A DNA stretch of 60,845 nucleotides from JBFLYO01 sp040756745 (GTDB lineage Bacteria > Bacteroidota > Ignavibacteria > UBA10030 > UBA6906): positions 1-60,845 of the forward strand of contig JBFLYO010000023.1 in NCBI GenBank assembly GCA_040756745.1, written 5' to 3'. Below the pieces are notes generated by a model that was not told the DNA's origin, made no database searches, and was given only the letters and a program-made list of their open reading frames with translations. Positions 17,285 to 25,663 of the stretch are shown one piece after another. Each line of letters begins with the position of its first letter. Positions within the stretch are counted from its first letter, which is position 1. Both the position numbers and the translations under genes were made by a program.

Positions 17285-18295
17285 ATGGTGGTCACCTTCT
17301 CCGAAGAACGCCTGCGCCGCCTTCTGGACCAATTCCGGGGAAAGAAGATCGCGGTCGTAGGCGATTTGATGATCGACCGGTACTACTGGGGGGAGGTACG
17401 CCGCGTCTCGCCCGAGGCCCCGGTTCCCGTCGTGGAGGTGGAGTCAGAGTCGGTCCGTTTCGGAGGCGCCGCAAACGTTGCCAACAACATCCAGGCCCTC
17501 GGCGGGGTGCCGTTCCTGGTCGGCCTCATCGGCGACGACCACCCCGGATCGATCTTCAAGAAGATGCTTCACGACCAGGGGCTGGATGACGGCGGGATCG
17601 TGGTTGACCCGGCCCGCGCAACAACCATCAAAACGCGGGTCATTGCTGCGGGGCAACATGTCGTACGCATCGACTACGAGTCGAAGCAGGATTGCCCCTC
17701 GTCGCTCCGTGAACGGCTGATCGGAGCCCTGCGGTCACACATGGGCTCCATCGATGGCGTGATCATTGAGGATTACAATAAAGGGGTCGTCACGCGTGAG
17801 CTCATTGGTGCAGTGGTTGCCGCAGCACGCGCGGAGGGGAAGCCGGTCACGGTCGATCCCAAATTCAACAACTTCTTCGAGTACCGCGACGTCACGGTCT
17901 TCAAACCCAACCGGAGGGAAGTAGAGGAGGTGGTGGGTGGCAAGCTTCGGACGAACGAGGATGTCGAGCGCGCCGGCCGGAAGGTGCTGCAGATGCTTGG
18001 GGCGCAAAACGTTCTCCTGACCAGAAGCGAAGAAGGGATGTCACTGTTCGAATCGGATGGATCAGTGTCGCACATCCCTACGGCGGCACACGTCGTGCTG
18101 GATGTCTCCGGGGCGGGAGATACGGTGATTTCCACGCTCACAATGGCGCTGGTTGCCGGCGCTTCGGTCCGTGAAGCGTGCGTGCTCGCCAACTGCGCCG
18201 GCGGCGTGGTGGTTGGTGCTGTCGGCATCGTGCCGATTCTTCCCGACCAGTTGCTGCAGGCGGCGCTCCGTTCTGCCGGCGGAGACCACCGCTGA
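17285..18295 (+). CDS. rfaE1: D-glycero-beta-D-manno-heptose-7-phosphate kinase
   Basis: A PfkB-family sugar kinase of 336 residues that makes heptose 1,7-bisphosphate for the inner core of LPS. It carries VVGDLMIDRYYWG at the N-terminus, the substrate-site RRVSPEAPVPVVEV and FGGAANVANNI typical of the heptose kinase, and the PfkB catalytic block DVSGAGDTVISTLT with the general-base Asp. In enterobacteria this domain is fused to the adenylyltransferase as HldE; here the two are separate genes whose stop and start overlap (TGATG at 18293-18297). Presence of this pathway implies a heptose-containing LPS. Confidence 0.95.
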   Translation: MVVTFSEERLRRLLDQFRGKKIAVVGDLMIDRYYWGEVRRVSPEAPVPVVEVESESVRFGGAANVANNIQALGGVPFLVGLIGDDHPGSIFKKMLHDQGLDDGGIVVDPARATTIKTRVIAAGQHVVRIDYESKQDCPSSLRERLIGALRSHMGSIDGVIIEDYNKGVVTRELIGAVVAAARAEGKPVTVDPKFNNFFEYRDVTVFKPNRREVEEVVGGKLRTNEDVERAGRKVLQMLGAQNVLLTRSEEGMSLFESDGSVSHIPTAAHVVLDVSGAGDTVISTLTMALVAGASVREACVLANCAGGVVVGAVGIVPILPDQLLQAALRSAGGDHR

Positions 18296-18783
18296 TGGGC
18301 CAGGTAATGACCCTTGACCGGCTCGTTCGATTGCGACGCCGGCTCGCGCGGCAACAAAGGAAAGTGGTCTTCACAAACGGGACGTTCGATATCCTCCACC
18401 GTGGCCACATCGAGTACCTCGCCGCGGCGAGGCGGATGGGAGACGTGCTGGTCGTCGGACTGAATACCGATGCGTCGATCCGCCGCATCAAGGGGAAAGG
18501 CCGCCCGATCAATCCTGCGCGGGACAGGGCGGCGGTCCTGGCGGCGCTGGCAAGCGTGAACTACGTCGCTCTGTTCGCCGATGACACCCCACTCCGCATG
18601 ATCCGTCGCCTCCGGCCCGACGTGCTTGTGAAGGGGGCTGACTGGAAAAAATCGCAAATCGTTGGGGCCGAAGACGTGGAACGCTCAGGAGGCGTGGTGA
18701 AGACCGTGCGGCTGACACCAGGCCGGTCGACCACCGGAACGATCGGGCGCATCCTGCGTGCACATCGACGGCGGCTGATCTGA
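18295..18783 (+). CDS. rfaE2: D-glycero-beta-D-manno-heptose 1-phosphate adenylyltransferase
   Basis: A nucleotidyltransferase of 162 residues that transfers AMP to heptose 1-phosphate, giving ADP-heptose. The cytidylyltransferase-fold motif FTNGTFDILHRGH contains the catalytic HxGH (H-R-G-H). RIKGKGRPINP and the C-terminal PGRSTTGTIGRI block are those of the heptose enzyme. The ATG at 18295 overlaps the rfaE1 stop and gives the family's normal length; earlier in-frame starts would lie inside rfaE1. The bisphosphatase (GmhB) and isomerase (GmhA) genes are not in the window. Confidence 0.94.
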   Translation: MGQVMTLDRLVRLRRRLARQQRKVVFTNGTFDILHRGHIEYLAAARRMGDVLVVGLNTDASIRRIKGKGRPINPARDRAAVLAALASVNYVALFADDTPLRMIRRLRPDVLVKGADWKKSQIVGAEDVERSGGVVKTVRLTPGRSTTGTIGRILRAHRRRLI

Positions 18784-18814
18784 AGACATTCACGCGCTGC
18801 GGGGAGTGCATGTC

Positions 18815-21800
18815 GTGAGGAAGGTGCGTATCATCGCTGGGTATCTGCTGGCAGGGCTTTCGCTCTTTGTCCTGCTGGTGGGGGCGTTCACCCAGACGCA
18901 GGCGTTCCGGAACTGGCTTCGCAGTACAGCGCTTACGGGACTCGACTCCCTCCTCACTGCCGATGTCCGGATGGGGGAGATCCACGGCAATCTCCTCACC
19001 GGCTTCTCAATCGACAGTCTCAGCATTGACGTGGACGGCCGGCCGCTCCTCAGGATGGACCAGCTGTACATCGCCTATAATCCCCTCTCCCTTCCTGGCA
19101 AGGCGATCGCGATCAGGTCTATGACGCTCGTCCATCCCGAGATCTTCCTCTACCGGCCGGCCGGAGGAGAGTGGAACGTTGCCAGCATGATCCGGTCACA
19201 GCCGCGCGATACCTCCACAGGACCGTTCACGTGGACCGTGGCGCTCGATAGATTTGAAATCCGGGATGGAATGATCGCGCTGCTGGATTCCGCAGGACTT
19301 GCGGAAGCGGGGCACGCCGACGTGGACGGGAAGTCGTTCGAGTATCACTCCTTCACACTGAAAGACGTGGACCTGCTGCTCGCAGCACGTCTCAGCCGCC
19401 TCGAGCAACGCGCCACGATCAGGGCCTGTTCGTTCGAAAGCGAGACGCCGCCGTTCCGTCTGAAAACGCTGAGCGGAGTCTTCTCGCTGGCGCCGGGGGA
19501 GATTCGTGCGGACAGCGTCCGTATCGTTACGGGCGGCAGCAACCTCGCGTTGAACGCCTCGATGCGGGATGTCGATCTTGCGGCGGGAGTCGATCTCCCG
19601 GACCTGCGGTTTGCCCCCGTCGACCTCACCCTCCGTACCCATCCTATCGATCTTGACGAGCTGAGTGAGCTCCTTCCTGCGGTCGATTTCCTCACAGGCC
19701 CCGTCGCCCTCGATCTCCGTGCAACCGGCCAGTTCGGCGATCTGACGGTCCGACAGCTCGATCTCCGCACCGGTTTGTCCACACTCTACATGCGCGGCGG
19801 TGTAGCAAATCTGCACGACCCGGAACGGTTGCTGCTGGATGTCAAGGTGTCGGAGAGCACGATCGTCCCGGCAGATATCCCGGCCCTGATGCCCCGCTTC
19901 GGGATCCCTGACATGACGCCGATCGGTTCCACAACGCTGAACTTGGAGTTCGAGGGAATCCCGCTCGACTTCTCCACGAAATTCATGCTGGAAACAGGGG
20001 CAGGGCAGGTGCAGAGCTCCGGACTGAGGCTGACCATCGGCGGCCCGTCGGCCCTTGCGTACGACGGCGAAATCCGCATGATGGGACTCAACCTTGCTCC
20101 GCTGCTTGGCGACAACCGGCTGACAAGCAGCCTGAACGGCACCCTCCGATTAAAGGGGAAAGGGGTCGGCGTCCATCAACTCTCCTCGTCGTTGACGGTC
20201 CAGCTCGACTCTTCGTCGTTCAGAGACCTTCCGGTGGAGCAGACAGCCCTCTCACTGATTGCCGGGCGGAAGCAGTTCGCATTCGACGGGACCATCGGCC
20301 TGGGCGAAATGCGCGCCGACCTGCAAGGGACTCTGACGGAGCCTGATCGCAAAGCTCCTGCGTTCCAGCTCAGCGGCAGCGTGACCTCGCTGAACCTCGA
20401 AGACATCCTGCACGACCCGGCGTACAACAGCGACATTACCATGCGCATCTCGGCCGACGGAACGGGTCTGAGCTGGGGCGAGCTTAACGGCACGCTGGCC
20501 GTCGACCTTTCGTCGTCGCGTTACCGCGACTACGAGGTCACGCAGGGGGATGTCCATCTGACCGTGGATCAAGGCGATTCGCTCAACAAGAAACTGATTG
20601 TGAGGTCCAACATTGCGGATCTGACTCTTTCAGGCGGCTTCGATCTGAAATATCTGGTGCGGTTGCTTCCATACGAAGCCGAGCACCTCCGGGCCGCGCT
20701 CGGCGAACGAATCGCTCCGATCGATTCCGGCCTGCTGGCCGGGGTGGACAGAGACGACCTCGCGGCGCAGGAACGCGCACTCACCGAACGGCCGTCGCGG
20801 CTCGATGCGCGGTATGTCCTCCGGGTAAAGGATCTTGAGCCCATCTCCGCGGCCGCAGGGGAGCGGACCTTCAACGGCTCAGGGTTGCTGACGGGTATGA
20901 TCCGCGGCGACGTGAACGAGCTGTCGCTCACCGGGGATCTCTCCGTGGATGAGTTCTTTTACGGGACTGCCGATGCGGGAGTTCTCATCGAGGAGGGACG
21001 CGCATCGCTCGATATCCGATCGCTCCGGCCTCAGCGCCCGCTCAATGCGCTCACGCTCCATCTGGAAACGACAGCCGGCAGAGTCCTCGTCAACCGCAAC
21101 ACGGTGGATAGTCTGGACCTGACGCTGGATTACCGCGACGAGGAAGCGGAGTTCGGAGGGGGAGGCGTCATCAACGGTGATTACCGGGTTCGGACGACGG
21201 GGAGCGCTCGTGTGGACGAGAGCAGCGTTACGACGATGCTTCACTCGCTTGAGCTTGGCTATCAGGACATCCGATGGCACGCCGACGCAGGCGCGGCATT
21301 CCGGGTAAACCACGTCGGCGCGGGGGTGAGCGGGCTCGTGATGCGGTGCGACAGCCAGACCGTGTCGCTCGAGGCATCCGTCGGACAGGGGCGCACGATC
21401 CGTGCGAAGGTTGACGGCCGCCACCTGACCATGGACGATCTCAAGTACCTCCTCACCGACGAAGAGCTCGGACCGCACGGCCAGGCATTTGACGGAGGAG
21501 CGTCGTTCCATGCGAGCGCCGACGGCACCCTCGATGACCCGGTCTTCAATGCGACGATTGCCGCCGAAAACGTCTCGTTCCGCACGCTCCCGTTCGGCAG
21601 CGTCGTTGGTGCCTTCCGCTACGAGGACGAGCTGCTCTCGTCACACGTCAGAGTCAACGGCATCGGCGAACGCCCTGAAGCGCCTCCCGTCATGACCATC
21701 GAGGGGACGGTGCCCCTTGATCTCCGGCTGCGTGCGATGGCGGAACGGGTGCCCGACGCGCCGATGAACCTCCGGATATCGTCACGCGGCGTGCAAATAA

Positions 21801-23350
21801 ACGTGCTTGATCCGTTACTTCCCACGTTCAACCAGTTGAGCGGCGTCTTCTCATGCGACCTGACGCTCAGCGGTACCCTGCGGCACCCGGCGTATGACGG
21901 GACGTTCAGTCTTGCGCAATGCGGGTTCCTCTTCGTTCCGAACAACATCTATTATACGCTTGACGGCACATTCCATCCCTCGGCTGAGCGGATCAGCCTG
22001 GCCGATTGCGTCATCCGCAACGTACCGGAAGACAAGCGGTCGGGCAGGGTAGGCATGGTGAAGTTGAGAGGAGATTTCTCCCTGCGGGATCTCACGCCGG
22101 GGGATTTCAACCTGAGCGCCGAAGGACAGCTCCTGGTAGTTAAGGAGGCAACGCAGAAGTCGGCGCTGGAGGTCTACGGCGACCTCTTCGTGGAGATCGG
22201 CCCCGGCCCGCTCCGGTTCACCGGCGAGGTGGAGAATTCACTGCTCAAGGGTTCCCTCCTCATCAGGAATTCCACGCTCATCTTCCCGCCGACGCAGTCG
22301 ACAGTCGCCCTGGAATCGCCGCGATCGGTCCCCGTGAGGGTCATCGATGACACGCTCACCACCGTGGTCCAGACGGAGCGGAGCTCGGTGGCCCGTTACT
22401 TCGGCAGCGGACAGACTGCTGCCGCGCAGGCTGAGGCGGAGTTGAAGAAGTCGAAGTCGTTCACCGACGGGCTCCATTACGATCTCGAGATCGAAACGGG
22501 GGGAGGGAACAGTGAGATCCGGATGATCTTCAATCCGGCCACCAGCGAAGAGCTGGTCGCGGCACTCGACGGCCGCTTCAACATCGCAGGCGACGGGAGG
22601 CGATGGACAGGAGACCTGACCATCGAGCGGGCGTACTACAACTTCTTCAAGCGGTTTGACGCCACCGGGACGATCAGGTTCACCGGAGACCTGATGGATC
22701 CGGAGCTGAATATCGAAGCGACGTACAAGGGGATGCGCACGCTCACCGACTCGACGGCGGCGGCCCGGCAGGAGCCCGTTGTCGTTACCGTGAAGATCAC
22801 GGGCTCGCGGTATGAGCCGAAAGTGGACATCTCGATGACCGTCGACGATGTCGACTACTATGCGTACAAAGGGCTGAAGTCGAACGACGTCCAGTCGGAT
22901 GCCATCCAGTTTATTGTTGCCGGCACCTTCCCGCTCACCACGACGACGCAGAAAACAGACCTTGCCTCCGAAGTGCGCGCCACGGCGGGGCTTTCGCTGC
23001 TGACCGGCGCAACCTCCCTGCTGACCGGCCGGTTGTCGGAATTTCTCCGGACCCAGACCTCCTTCATCAGCTCCGTTGAGCTCAGCTATGGCGGCAAGGA
23101 ATCGACCGAACTGCGACTGAGCGGCACCGCATGGAGCGGATACTGGCGGTACGGCGGCACAATCCTGAACGACCCGCTGAACAACGCGAACATCAGCATT
23201 CTCTACTCTTTCGGGACGATCTTCAACAATCCCTCCCTCCGCAACCTGATGTTTGAGCTGGAGCGCCGCGTCGAGCCGGGCACGCTCGGTCAGACCAACG
23301 ACCTGAAGCGGATCAATTCCGCCCGGCTCTTCTACCGAATTTCGTTCTGA
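18815..23350 (+). CDS. tamB: TamB-like translocation and assembly module protein
   Basis: A very large protein (about 1511 residues) with an N-terminal membrane anchor (about 4-24, RIIAGYLLAGLSLFVLLVGA) and a long repetitive beta-strand body. The C-terminal TamB/DUF490 domain covers the last 350 or so residues. Proteins of the AsmA/TamB group bridge the periplasm as hydrophobic grooves and take part in barrel assembly and phospholipid transport to the outer membrane. The GTG at 18815 is preferred because GGGGAG lies 8-9 bases upstream; the GTG at 18806 has it almost adjacent. It follows rfaE2 by 31 bases, linking LPS synthesis and outer-membrane assembly. No TamA/Omp85 gene is adjacent. Confidence 0.9.
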   Translation: MRKVRIIAGYLLAGLSLFVLLVGAFTQTQAFRNWLRSTALTGLDSLLTADVRMGEIHGNLLTGFSIDSLSIDVDGRPLLRMDQLYIAYNPLSLPGKAIAIRSMTLVHPEIFLYRPAGGEWNVASMIRSQPRDTSTGPFTWTVALDRFEIRDGMIALLDSAGLAEAGHADVDGKSFEYHSFTLKDVDLLLAARLSRLEQRATIRACSFESETPPFRLKTLSGVFSLAPGEIRADSVRIVTGGSNLALNASMRDVDLAAGVDLPDLRFAPVDLTLRTHPIDLDELSELLPAVDFLTGPVALDLRATGQFGDLTVRQLDLRTGLSTLYMRGGVANLHDPERLLLDVKVSESTIVPADIPALMPRFGIPDMTPIGSTTLNLEFEGIPLDFSTKFMLETGAGQVQSSGLRLTIGGPSALAYDGEIRMMGLNLAPLLGDNRLTSSLNGTLRLKGKGVGVHQLSSSLTVQLDSSSFRDLPVEQTALSLIAGRKQFAFDGTIGLGEMRADLQGTLTEPDRKAPAFQLSGSVTSLNLEDILHDPAYNSDITMRISADGTGLSWGELNGTLAVDLSSSRYRDYEVTQGDVHLTVDQGDSLNKKLIVRSNIADLTLSGGFDLKYLVRLLPYEAEHLRAALGERIAPIDSGLLAGVDRDDLAAQERALTERPSRLDARYVLRVKDLEPISAAAGERTFNGSGLLTGMIRGDVNELSLTGDLSVDEFFYGTADAGVLIEEGRASLDIRSLRPQRPLNALTLHLETTAGRVLVNRNTVDSLDLTLDYRDEEAEFGGGGVINGDYRVRTTGSARVDESSVTTMLHSLELGYQDIRWHADAGAAFRVNHVGAGVSGLVMRCDSQTVSLEASVGQGRTIRAKVDGRHLTMDDLKYLLTDEELGPHGQAFDGGASFHASADGTLDDPVFNATIAAENVSFRTLPFGSVVGAFRYEDELLSSHVRVNGIGERPEAPPVMTIEGTVPLDLRLRAMAERVPDAPMNLRISSRGVQINVLDPLLPTFNQLSGVFSCDLTLSGTLRHPAYDGTFSLAQCGFLFVPNNIYYTLDGTFHPSAERISLADCVIRNVPEDKRSGRVGMVKLRGDFSLRDLTPGDFNLSAEGQLLVVKEATQKSALEVYGDLFVEIGPGPLRFTGEVENSLLKGSLLIRNSTLIFPPTQSTVALESPRSVPVRVIDDTLTTVVQTERSSVARYFGSGQTAAAQAEAELKKSKSFTDGLHYDLEIETGGGNSEIRMIFNPATSEELVAALDGRFNIAGDGRRWTGDLTIERAYYNFFKRFDATGTIRFTGDLMDPELNIEATYKGMRTLTDSTAAARQEPVVVTVKITGSRYEPKVDISMTVDDVDYYAYKGLKSNDVQSDAIQFIVAGTFPLTTTTQKTDLASEVRATAGLSLLTGATSLLTGRLSEFLRTQTSFISSVELSYGGKESTELRLSGTAWSGYWRYGGTILNDPLNNANISILYSFGTIFNNPSLRNLMFELERRVEPGTLGQTNDLKRINSARLFYRISF

Positions 23351-23371
23351 CACAATACCGGGGGTAATCAT

Positions 23372-25531
23372 ATCGCAACGCTCAAGCAGCGCACACTCGC
23401 CTATTTGACCGGCCACGGCCGGAAAGCCGTCACGCTCAAGGACCTCGCGAAGCACATCAACATCAGGAGGAAAGAGGAGTACCGTGCCCTTCGCGAACTG
23501 GTGGACGAGCTCGAACGCAGAGGGACCGTGGAGGCAGATGACCGGGGCAGGATCCGGTACGTCCGCAGCCGTTCGGAGAAGCCGACAAGCGTGAAGCGCC
23601 CGGGAAGAGTTGTCGGAACGATGAGCATGAACCGGCGAGGATTCGGGTTTGTCAGCGTCCCTGGTTCCAAGGAAGACATCTATATCGCTCCACGGTACCT
23701 CCATACGGCCCTCCACGGCGACGTCGTGGCGGTGGTTCCCTTCGCCGGCAGATCGTCGCGTCGAGGAGTCAGGGAGGAGGATCGGACGGAAGGCGAAATT
23801 GTCGAAATCGTTCGTCGGACCATCTCAACGGTCACGGGACGGCTGGAGCAGAGCCGGACGTCGTATTTTGTAGTCCCCGACGATGAACGGTTCACGCGCG
23901 ACATCTACGTGTCGCGCGAGGATGCGGCACATGCCCGGCCGGGAGATAAGGTGGTGGTACGGCTGAACGAATGGATCGATGAGCATCTCAACCCTGAGGG
24001 AGAGATCACCGAAGTGCTGGGGCCGGCGGGCGATGTGCGGGTCGAGGTGCTGAGCGTTGCGCGCAGCTTCGGCCTGCCTCCTGCGTTTCCACCCGACGTC
24101 GAACGCGAAGCCCGATCGCTCGCCGGAACAATCGCTCCCGAGGTCCTTGCCGGCCGCGTCGATTGCAGGACAATGACGGTGGTGACGATCGACCCCGAGG
24201 ACGCAAAAGATTTCGACGATGCTCTCTCGCTGGAACGGTTGGACGGATCGACGGTGCGGCTCGGGGTGCACATTGCCGACGTGAGTTACTATGTGCGCGA
24301 AGGGAGTGCGCTCGATCAGGAGGCATTCACGAGGGGCACAAGCGTCTACATGGTGAACGAGGTTGTCCCCATGCTTCCCGAACGCCTTTCCAACGACCTC
24401 TGCAGTCTTCGACCGGATACCGACCGCCTCACGTACAGTGCCTTTATGGACGTGAGCGCAGAGGGGACCGTCCTGAACTACAGGATCGCGAAGAGCGTCA
24501 TCCACAGCGCGCGCAGGTTCACGTATGAGGAGGCGCAGAAGATCATCGACACAGGTAAGGGAGAGCATGCTGACCTTATTCTCCCGCTTCACGCGCTCGC
24601 GAAGACGTTGTTGCGCCGGCGTCGGAAGAATGGAAGCCTGGATTTCGACACCGGAGAAGCGAAGTTCAAATTCGATGCGGAGGGATTCCCGTCACAAATC
24701 ATCAAAAAGATCCGCCTCGACTCCCACCGGCTTGTGGAAGAGTGCATGCTGCTCGCGAACCAGACCGTCGCACGGCACATCGGCGCCGCGAAACGGGAGG
24801 CGGAGGTCAAGCCGTTTCTCTACCGCGTACACGACCTTCCGGACCCTGTGAAGTTGAAGGAACTCGGGACGTTCGTGAAGCAGTTTGGCTATTCCCTGGA
24901 CACCAAACAGGGGGTGAGCTCGCGCGAGTTGCAAAAACTGCTCGACAAGGTCGAGGGCTCCGAGGTGGAGAACGTGATCAACGAGATCGCCCTGCGGTGC
25001 ATGGCCAAGGCGGTCTACTCCGTGAAGAACATCGGCCACTACGGGCTTGCCTTTTCGCACTACACTCATTTCACCTCCCCGATTCGCCGTTACCCCGATC
25101 TGATCGTCCATCGTTTACTCGACGAGTATGCCAGGGGGGTCTCCGGTCACCGACTCGAAGCGTTCCGGGAGGCACTCCCCGACATCGCCCGGCAGTCCTC
25201 CGACCGCGAGCGGCTGGCCGCCGAAGCCGAACGGGCCTCCGTGAAGGTCATGCAGGTCGAATACATGAAGCGGCACGTGGGGGACGAATTTACGGGGGTG
25301 ATCACCGGAGTGACGAATTTCGGCATTTTCGTTGAGATTAATGAGCTTTTGGTCGAGGGGATGATCCCGATCAGGGAACTCACCGATGATTACTATCTTT
25401 ACGACGAGAAACACTATGCTCTGCGGGGGCGGTCGCGAGGGAAGGTGTACCGGCTTGGAGACCACGTGGATGTTCGGGTGCTGAGGGTTCAGCCCGAAGA
25501 ACGGCGCATCGATTTTGTGCTGGTAGAATAG
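23372..25531 (+). CDS. rnr: Ribonuclease R
   Basis: A 3'-5' exoribonuclease of about 719 residues. It has an N-terminal winged helix (TLKQRTLAYLTGHGRKAVTL), cold-shock domains (about 70-230), the RNB catalytic domain with metal-binding aspartates in IDPEDAKDFDDAL, and a C-terminal S1 domain (GVITGVTNFGIFVEINELLVEGMIP). No ATG, GTG or TTG lies between the tamB stop and the TTG at 23405. The conserved winged helix starts about 11 codons earlier, so I place the start at the ATC at 23372, which GGGGG precedes by 8 bases. This start is inferred; TTG 23405 is the conservative choice. Confidence 0.85.
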   Translation: MATLKQRTLAYLTGHGRKAVTLKDLAKHINIRRKEEYRALRELVDELERRGTVEADDRGRIRYVRSRSEKPTSVKRPGRVVGTMSMNRRGFGFVSVPGSKEDIYIAPRYLHTALHGDVVAVVPFAGRSSRRGVREEDRTEGEIVEIVRRTISTVTGRLEQSRTSYFVVPDDERFTRDIYVSREDAAHARPGDKVVVRLNEWIDEHLNPEGEITEVLGPAGDVRVEVLSVARSFGLPPAFPPDVEREARSLAGTIAPEVLAGRVDCRTMTVVTIDPEDAKDFDDALSLERLDGSTVRLGVHIADVSYYVREGSALDQEAFTRGTSVYMVNEVVPMLPERLSNDLCSLRPDTDRLTYSAFMDVSAEGTVLNYRIAKSVIHSARRFTYEEAQKIIDTGKGEHADLILPLHALAKTLLRRRRKNGSLDFDTGEAKFKFDAEGFPSQIIKKIRLDSHRLVEECMLLANQTVARHIGAAKREAEVKPFLYRVHDLPDPVKLKELGTFVKQFGYSLDTKQGVSSRELQKLLDKVEGSEVENVINEIALRCMAKAVYSVKNIGHYGLAFSHYTHFTSPIRRYPDLIVHRLLDEYARGVSGHRLEAFREALPDIARQSSDRERLAAEAERASVKVMQVEYMKRHVGDEFTGVITGVTNFGIFVEINELLVEGMIPIRELTDDYYLYDEKHYALRGRSRGKVYRLGDHVDVRVLRVQPEERRIDFVLVE

Positions 25532-25575
25532 GTATGAACCAATTTTTTGTCATGTGCGTTTACATAATGCGGGAA

Positions 25576-25604
25576 TTGATTTTACTTTCCGGCTTCTGTA
25601 GTAT
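25576..25604 (+). promoter_or_regulatory. Sigma70-type promoter of the peptidase/propeller/barrel gene
   Basis: TTGATT (25576-25581), 17 bases, TAGTAT (25599-25604). The predicted transcript start is near 25611, which argues against the GTG at 25619 as start codon. Confidence 0.65.
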
Positions 25605-25663
25605 CTAAGAGAGATAGGGTGTGTGGGCAATCACATCAGCCAATGAGGGGAGATATGCGAGCG

